Assembly (NCBI GenBank): GCA_003165855.1
Contig: PMXH01000417.1
Span: forward strand, 1-11,234
Source: Acidobacteriaceae bacterium
GTDB lineage: Bacteria; Acidobacteriota; Terriglobia; Terriglobales; Acidobacteriaceae
Direction of reading: 5' to 3'
DNA: 11,234 nucleotides
Position numbers and translations under genes: made by a program. Numbering within the stretch: position 1 is the stretch's first letter; each line of letters begins with the position of its first letter. Shown in pieces: positions 6,442 to 11,234 of the stretch. A model generated the notes under the pieces. It did not search any database. It worked only from the letters and a program-made list of their open reading frames with translations, and was not told where the DNA came from.

Positions 6442-6726
6442 CTAATTCTGTGGACGGTCGACTTCAGAAACACTGTCAAGTTCCATTCGATTTTTCTTGA
6501 ACATTCTTTCTTCAAGGATCTCCCCCGCGCGCTGCATGGCGTTTTCTTCGCTTTCCGTCGGCCAACCTGACGGCAACCTTCTGTATCTCACTACTGGCTG
6601 TTCCTGACGGAGGAAGATCATTGGCAATTCGCGGGGGTGCCAGGACGAAACCCGGTTCAGGCAAGCCATCGAAGTGCAAATCGGGTGTACAATTTTTTCT
6701 CTTTCCATTTTAGAAGTCAAAAGCAA
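6442..6726 (-). CDS. possible small hypothetical protein
   Basis: This is a 94-codon frame with a TTG start at 6726; internal ATGs at 6708 and 6669 could also serve. The C-terminal two thirds read like a soluble protein with a mixed charged helix (RRLPSGWPTESEENAMQ followed by AGEILEERMF), and no frame on the other strand is better. No clear ribosome binding site precedes any start and I recognise no family. Its stop lies eight bases beyond the CCA end of the tRNA fragment, and its start faces away from the receptor gene. It may be a real short gene, a remnant or chance. Confidence 0.3.
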   Translation of the reverse strand: MLLTSKMEREKIVHPICTSMACLNRVSSWHPRELPMIFLRQEQPVVRYRRLPSGWPTESEENAMQRAGEILEERMFKKNRMELDSVSEVDRPQN

Positions 6727-6779
6727 ATCTCCGCTCGATGTCGATAGCGGTCATGGTTTGATAAGCATGTGGGAGAAGC

Positions 6780-9700
6780 ATGTTGAAAGGAAGGTCTGGA
6801 ATGTTGTCGGTTAGCGGCTTCCTGCGCGGAAGGCCACGGGTTGTTCTTACGTCTGCATCTCTGTTATGTGTCCTGCTCTCCTCTTCGATGTTGCTGGCGC
6901 AGACAACCATTTCTACCGGCAGTATTCAGGGGCTGGTCACAGATCCCTCGGGCGCGGTTGTGAGCGGGGCAAAGATTTCGATAAGCAATAAAGCTACAGG
7001 CCGCGTCATTACGATCAAGACCACATCCGCGGGAGCCTATACCTCGGGCGCTCTGACTCCGGGCGATTACACGTTGCGAGCCGACGCTCAGGGATTCAAG
7101 ACATCAGAAGTTGCGCTAACCGTGCAAGTCGGTGTGACGGCATCGGGGAACGTTAAACTGCAAGTCGGACAAAGCACTCAGGTGGTCGTGGTGCAAGGTA
7201 CCGAGGTTGCAGTGAACACGCAGCAGGCGACCGTGGAAGGCGTTTTGACCACGCAGCAGATCGAAAACCTGCCCATCAACGGCCGAAACTTTCTCGACCT
7301 GGCGCAATTGGAACCAGGAGTGCAGATCCAGGACGGCGGGAACTTCGATCCTACCAAGAACGGTTTCTCCTCGATTTCATTCGGTGGCCGGTTCGGGCGC
7401 ACCGCCCGCATTGAAGTCGACGGGCTCGACATCAGCGACGAGACTGTGGGCACAACCACGCAAAACGTCCCCGCCAGCGACGTCCAGGAATTTCAGATTC
7501 AGCAGTCCTCGCTCGATCTTTCCACCGAACTCACTTCGTCCGGGTCGGTGAACGTGACGACCAGGTCGGGCACGAATGCCTACCATGGCGAGGGCTACTA
7601 TTATTTCCGCGATCAATCCCTCGATGCCAACTTGCCCGGAGGAAGCGACAATCCTTTCCAGCGCAACCAATATGGCGCCAACTTCGGCGGACCGATTTTG
7701 AAAGATAAGCTGTTTTTCTTCCTGGATGCCGAACGGACCAAACAGGATCTGCTGAATCCGGTTCTGCCCGCTGGCAACTTCTCCGCGCTCACCGGCAGTT
7801 ACAGTTCGCCCTTTCGCGAAGTGGAAGGCGTGGGACGTATCGACTGGCAGATCAATGAAAGGTACAAGTTCTTCTATCGCTTTTCTTACGATCAAAACCA
7901 CAGCGTGCTGGCCATCATCCCCAACAGTTTCCAGCCTTTTGGCAATGTGAATCACACGCCTGTCAACGCCATCGGCCTCGACTTCAACACCGGGCCTTAT
8001 ACGCACAGCATTCGCATCGGCTACATGAAATTTCGCAATGGGATCGTGGACGCAACCGCGGGAACCAGCATCTATAATCCGCTCCCAGGAATTGAGTTGG
8101 CCATTGGCGGCGATCCGGACTGCCTTACGGCGGGCGCGGATAATTTTTGTTCTGGTCCGAGTTTTCTGGCGCCGCAGCAAACCTATCAATCCGACCGCCA
8201 GATCAAGTACGACGGCAGCCGGGCATTGGGCGCGCACATTCTTCGCTACGGCGGCGGGTTCAACCACATTTTCGGTGGAGGATTTGCCAGCTTCCTGAAG
8301 CTCGCACCGGCGGTTGGAGCGGGATTAACAGATTGCAACGCTGCGTGCCTGGCTCTCCCCGGCGGAGCCAGCAACCCACTGAACTACCCGGCAAATAGCG
8401 TGTCCCTGGGTAACGGACAGGGCTTTGACTCGGAAATACCAGCCTTTGGGTTTCCGGCAGGTGGCAGCGGCCCGGATAACCGGATCTCGCTTTACGTCGG
8501 GGACGCATGGAAGCTCGCACCAAACTTCACTCTCACCTACGGTTTGCGCTACGTTCGGGATTCGGGCCGCACTGATAGCGACCTCGCCGCCATCCCTGCT
8601 CTGGAACAGTTCGACAATCAGTACTTTTCAAGCTTGGGCAATCGAGTACGTCAACCCAACCTCAACTTCGCGCCCCAGCTAGGCTTGGCCTGGGATCCTT
8701 CCAATAAAGGCAAGACAGTGCTGCGCGGCGGCATTGGCCTTTTCTATGAGAACTCGATCTGGAACAACATCGAATTCGACCGGCCAGCGCGCTTGCAGAA
8801 GGGATTGTTCCTGGCCGATACCACAGTTTGTTCCAACGGTCAGGCCCAGGCTCTGTCGTTGCCAGGTGGCAGCTCGGTCAATCCTGGGTTTTGTGGGCAG
8901 CCGATTGGAAGCGTGGCCAGCCAGATTTCCGCCCTCCAGGCGCAATATCAGCAAGCCACAGCCTCAGTGGGCTCATCGGCTCCCAATCCCTCGTTCATAG
9001 GAACAGCTTTGGCGGACGGTCTGGACGCGACGGGTACAGATCTATTAGCGCCGAACTACAAGAGCCCACGCTCGGTGCAAATCAACCTCGGCCTGCAGCA
9101 TGAAATACGCCCCGGCATGGTGCTCACAGCCGACTATCTGCGCAACATTGAGACTCACACGCTGCTCGCGATTGATACCAACCACGTGGGCGATGCGCGG
9201 TTCTTTAATCTGACAAATGCGATAGCGGCAATCAACTCGACCTACGCCGCTTGCGGCAATGGCATCACCACGATTCAGCAGGCAATCTCGAGCTGTCCCG
9301 GCCTTCACCCTAACGGGGGCGGCGCGACGATCTCCGATTTCGCCGCGAACGGTCTCGATTCCGGTTATTCGCTCTGCGCAGGATTTCCATGCGCCTCGGT
9401 GAACGCCCCTCCAGCGGCATTCCCCGGCGTTAATCAGAATCTCGGCGCCAACCAGATGCTGTTTCCCATCGGCTACGCGAAGAATACGGCCTTGCAGGTG
9501 TCCCTGAAACAGCACTTGGAGCACCCGTTCCAGGGGGTTAGAAACTTCGATTTGCAAGTGTCCTACCAGTTGGAGCGCTATATCGCTTCGGCAACGGATA
9601 ATGACTTCGTCACCATCGCCACGGACTTCAACAACCCTCAAAAGTACTTGGGGCCGAACGGACTCGACCGCAAACATCAAATTTCTTTCGGTGGCACGAT

Positions 9701-10388
9701 GGACCTGCCCTTCCATTTCCGCCTGGGTGCGATCGGCCACTTCTACAGCCCGCTGCCTGCGACCCTCACCCTCAGCCCGACGGGAAGCGCGGGCGGTATC
9801 TTTGTTACCGACGTCACTGGCGATGGCACGGGCGACGGCAGTTTTGCCTCGAACGGTTCATTTGGAGATGTGCTTCCCGGCACCAACGTCGGCTCGTTCG
9901 GACATGGAGTCAACACCAGCAACATTAACAATGTGATTAGCACTTACAACCACACTGGGGCCAGTCAGCCCACCCCTGCCGGACAGGCGCTGATCACCAA
10001 CGGCCTGTTCACCCTCTCTCAACTGCAATCCCTGGGCGGAGTACAACAGCTTATACAGCCAGCTCCATTCGACGAAGCCGGCATGAGCTGGTTGCGCGCC
10101 TTCGATGTAAGTTTGAACTGGGTTTACAAGTTCAAGGAGAGATTCCAGATACAGCCAGGGGTATCGTTCTTCAACGTGATGAATTTCTCGAACTTTGACG
10201 GGCCTGGAAATCCGTTGAGTGGAGCGCTCCTGCCTCTGCCGGTGGGCGGAGTGCCCAGCAACGTACCAGGAGCGCTTAATAGCACGTCAGGCGAACAGCC
10301 CAGCAGCAACCGCCTGGGCCTGGGCTCCGGCGTGTTTGCCCTAGGTTCTCCGCGTGCGCTCGAGTTCTCCTTGAAGCTGAGCTTCTAG
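6780..10388 (+). CDS. TonB-dependent outer-membrane receptor, Oar-like
   Basis: This 1202-residue outer-membrane receptor is driven by TonB/ExbBD energy; its ligand is unknown. ATG at 6780 follows GGGAG at a good spacing. The signal peptide spans residues 1-40 (VVLTSASLLCVLLSSSMLLA then QTT). Residues 47-130 form a carboxypeptidase-regulatory-like domain (GSIQGLVTDPSGAVVSGAKI, later GAYTSGALTPGDYTLRADAQG). Residues 140-265 match the plug domain (QIENLPINGRNFLDLAQLEPG, IEVDGLDISDE, SSGSVNVTTRSGTN). The rest is a beta-barrel with the usual GGPILKDKLFFFLDAERT and NLNFAPQLGLAWDP strands, ending in LEFSLKLSF, a terminal aromatic typical for assembly by the Bam complex. Length and order are normal for the large acidobacterial Oar-type family, whose members are often linked to polysaccharide or peptide uptake; that role here is inference. 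It stands alone on its strand. Confidence 0.95.
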   Translation: MLKGRSGMLSVSGFLRGRPRVVLTSASLLCVLLSSSMLLAQTTISTGSIQGLVTDPSGAVVSGAKISISNKATGRVITIKTTSAGAYTSGALTPGDYTLRADAQGFKTSEVALTVQVGVTASGNVKLQVGQSTQVVVVQGTEVAVNTQQATVEGVLTTQQIENLPINGRNFLDLAQLEPGVQIQDGGNFDPTKNGFSSISFGGRFGRTARIEVDGLDISDETVGTTTQNVPASDVQEFQIQQSSLDLSTELTSSGSVNVTTRSGTNAYHGEGYYYFRDQSLDANLPGGSDNPFQRNQYGANFGGPILKDKLFFFLDAERTKQDLLNPVLPAGNFSALTGSYSSPFREVEGVGRIDWQINERYKFFYRFSYDQNHSVLAIIPNSFQPFGNVNHTPVNAIGLDFNTGPYTHSIRIGYMKFRNGIVDATAGTSIYNPLPGIELAIGGDPDCLTAGADNFCSGPSFLAPQQTYQSDRQIKYDGSRALGAHILRYGGGFNHIFGGGFASFLKLAPAVGAGLTDCNAACLALPGGASNPLNYPANSVSLGNGQGFDSEIPAFGFPAGGSGPDNRISLYVGDAWKLAPNFTLTYGLRYVRDSGRTDSDLAAIPALEQFDNQYFSSLGNRVRQPNLNFAPQLGLAWDPSNKGKTVLRGGIGLFYENSIWNNIEFDRPARLQKGLFLADTTVCSNGQAQALSLPGGSSVNPGFCGQPIGSVASQISALQAQYQQATASVGSSAPNPSFIGTALADGLDATGTDLLAPNYKSPRSVQINLGLQHEIRPGMVLTADYLRNIETHTLLAIDTNHVGDARFFNLTNAIAAINSTYAACGNGITTIQQAISSCPGLHPNGGGATISDFAANGLDSGYSLCAGFPCASVNAPPAAFPGVNQNLGANQMLFPIGYAKNTALQVSLKQHLEHPFQGVRNFDLQVSYQLERYIASATDNDFVTIATDFNNPQKYLGPNGLDRKHQISFGGTMDLPFHFRLGAIGHFYSPLPATLTLSPTGSAGGIFVTDVTGDGTGDGSFASNGSFGDVLPGTNVGSFGHGVNTSNINNVISTYNHTGASQPTPAGQALITNGLFTLSQLQSLGGVQQLIQPAPFDEAGMSWLRAFDVSLNWVYKFKERFQIQPGVSFFNVMNFSNFDGPGNPLSGALLPLPVGGVPSNVPGALNSTSGEQPSSNRLGLGSGVFALGSPRALEFSLKLSF

Positions 10389-10397
10389 TAATGACCT

Positions 10398-10418
10398 GCG
10401 ACCCGTCTGCATGGTCGC
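10398..10418. terminator. weak hairpin between convergent genes
   Basis: GCGACC (10398-10403) and GGTCGC (10413-10418) form a perfect six-pair stem with a nine-base loop in the 37-bp gap between the receptor stop and the copper-protein stop. Position fits a shared terminator, but no T-run follows on either strand, so the call is weak. Confidence 0.3.
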
Positions 10419-10425
10419 CCGAGCC

Positions 10426-10785
10426 TTACTGCACCACGACCTTGCCGATCATCTTCGGGTGGATCGAGCAGTAGTAGGAATAAGTTCCCGCCTTGGTAAA
10501 TGTGTAGGAGAACTTTTCGTCCGTATCCATCACCTTGGACTTGAACACGCCCTCGGTGCTCACTGCCGTGTGGGGAATGTCATCACTGTTGGTCCAGGTA
10601 ACGGTCGTTCCGACGGGTACCGTGATCGTCTGCGGCCCAAAGAAGAAATTATCGATCTTCACCGCCGCACTCGCCGCGGAGGGTTGGTCATTCGCTTTTG
10701 CGCTCGGGGATCCCGCCACGAGCAGCAACATGGCAATCATCACCGGAGCCGCTAAACCTGCCATCCACACATTTTTCCTTGTCAT
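10426..10785 (-). CDS. exported cupredoxin (amicyanin/plastocyanin-like)
   Basis: This 119-residue periplasmic or lipid-free exported copper protein probably carries electrons. A signal peptide spans residues 1-31 (hydrophobic AGLAAPVMIAMLLLVAG, cleavage near AKA-ND). The mature part has the cupredoxin order: VKIDNFFFGPQTITVPVGTTVTWTN, then H72 in IPHTAV, then the C-terminal ligand loop YYCSIHPKM with C106, H109 and M112. Together these give the full type-1 copper set (His, Cys, His, Met). Length is normal for the small amicyanin-like group. ATG at 10785 is preceded by GAAGGAAACAGGACA. It lies 54 bp downstream of the metallophosphoesterase on the same strand, so the two are probably co-transcribed, and it ends 37 bp from the convergent receptor gene. 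The redox partner is not in the window. Confidence 0.94.
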   Translation of the reverse strand: MTRKNVWMAGLAAPVMIAMLLLVAGSPSAKANDQPSAASAAVKIDNFFFGPQTITVPVGTTVTWTNSDDIPHTAVSTEGVFKSKVMDTDEKFSYTFTKAGTYSYYCSIHPKMIGKVVVQ

Positions 10786-10839
10786 TGTCCTGTTTCCTTC
10801 CTAGGTTTGATGTTCTGCCCGATCCGAATCTTTCGTGTG

Positions 10840-11234
10840 CTACCCAAGCGTTGAGTCCACCACCGCCAGGGAATGCTGACCCCGCACGTAGTTCACATCG
10901 GTGATACCCAACACCCGCTGCAACTGCTCGGCCGGCACCTTCATGGGTCCAGCTGAGGGAGCTGTTCCCGGCGCAGGTTGAGGGAAAGCGGTCGACATCG
11001 CGGTGTGAAACGAAACCTTCCCTTCGATCTTCTGCATGATCTGGTGAATATGGCCGTTTAGCACCGTCACCGAACCGAAACGTTTGACATAAGACAACGC
11101 TTGTTCGCTGTCGTCAGTTCCCCAGCCCCAATCCGGATAGATGGTCCACAGCGGAATGTGGGCAAACAGGACGATGGGAGTGCTGGCCGAGCGGCCCTTA
11201 AGATCGTTCTCAAGCCACTCCAGTTGTTCGTGAC
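10840..11234 (-). CDS. metallophosphoesterase, C-terminal part (runs off window)
   Basis: The reading frame enters from the right edge and ends at TAG/TAA-type stop 10842-10840, leaving 130 residues of a calcineurin-like metallophosphoesterase. Near the edge HEQLEWLENDL and PIVLFAHIPLW carry the family's conserved histidine block (usually GH-x-P; here AHIP), and SVTVLNGHIHQIM carries the metal-binding GHxH block. The two-metal centre's other blocks (DxH, GDxxD, GNH) must lie outside the window. The tail PAPGTAPSAGPMKVPAEQLQ is Pro/Ala-rich. A shorter frame from TTG at 11097 is only an internal piece, because both histidine motifs and the upstream codons are in the same open frame. The substrate cannot be told. 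It precedes the cupredoxin gene by 54 bp on the same strand. Confidence 0.92.
   Translation of the reverse strand, partial: HEQLEWLENDLKGRSASTPIVLFAHIPLWTIYPDWGWGTDDSEQALSYVKRFGSVTVLNGHIHQIMQKIEGKVSFHTAMSTAFPQPAPGTAPSAGPMKVPAEQLQRVLGITDVNYVRGQHSLAVVDSTLG

Noticed and set aside
6144..6515. Minus-strand 123-codon frame containing AAGFEPATHALKG
   Set aside because: That string is a well-known artefact of translating tRNA genes antisense. It covers the tRNA-Lys fragment, and the rest shows no family likeness.
7377..8267. Long minus-strand open frame of 296 codons
   Set aside because: It lies wholly inside the receptor gene, whose domains and codon pattern are clear. It is an antisense shadow of GC-rich coding DNA.
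9045..9740. Minus-strand open frame of 231 codons
   Set aside because: It is antisense to the barrel part of the receptor gene, without start signal or motifs.
10840..11097. An 85-residue protein starting at TTG 11097
   Set aside because: The open frame continues upstream to the window edge with a conserved phosphoesterase block, so this start is internal.

Overview
The window looks like chromosomal DNA of an Acidobacteriota (Terriglobia-like) bacterium. Three things point there: a 1202-residue Oar-like TonB-dependent receptor with an N-terminal carboxypeptidase-regulatory domain; a secreted protein made of GloVer-type repeats (DG-x-[FL]-YG-[TV]-T) with a C-terminal IPT/TIG domain; and long Ser/Thr/Asn/Gly-rich secreted proteins. 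This assignment comes from recognising family styles, not from a database search.

Left half (1-6433), accessory in character. At 80-239 (minus) lies a frameshifted remnant of an IS1595/ISXO2-type transposase. It abuts, within a few bases, a fragment (about 242-307) of a paralogue of the 614-residue gene found further right. Next come three same-strand secreted-protein genes, read right to left: a 376-aa protein with phage-tail-fibre-like repeats (5103-3973), a 614-aa barrel-like protein of unknown function (3935-2091) and a seven-repeat GloVer/TIG protein (1917-505). A sigma70-like promoter (TTGACA, 17 bp, TAGAGT) sits at 5226-5198. Just downstream of its predicted start is an 11-bp stem that would form a hairpin near the 5' end of the mRNA. 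The three genes are probably co-transcribed and send a set of proteins out of the cytoplasm. Their joint role is unknown.

The 1.7 kb between 5104 and 6779 holds no convincing intact gene. It contains a decayed propeller-like gene (about 5217-5700, plus), a small membrane-protein reading frame broken (or frameshifted) at a T7 run (6058-5868, minus), a 24-bp perfect palindrome (5864-5887), an 11-bp tandem duplication (6272-6293) and the 3' part of a tRNA-Lys(TTT) gene (6389-6433). The tRNA piece begins at the anticodon loop and ends in CCA, as expected for an attachment-site copy left by a tRNA-targeting integrase. If so, the accessory left half could be, or be the remains of, an integrated island ending at 6433.

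Right half (6780-11234), ordinary chromosomal genes. The TonB-dependent receptor (6780-10388, plus) converges on a type-1 copper protein (10785-10426, minus). Upstream of the copper protein, 54 bp away on the same strand, is the C-terminal part of a metallophosphoesterase that runs off the window edge. The last two probably form an operon.

I see no CRISPR array, rRNA, complete tRNA, origin or recognisable defence system.
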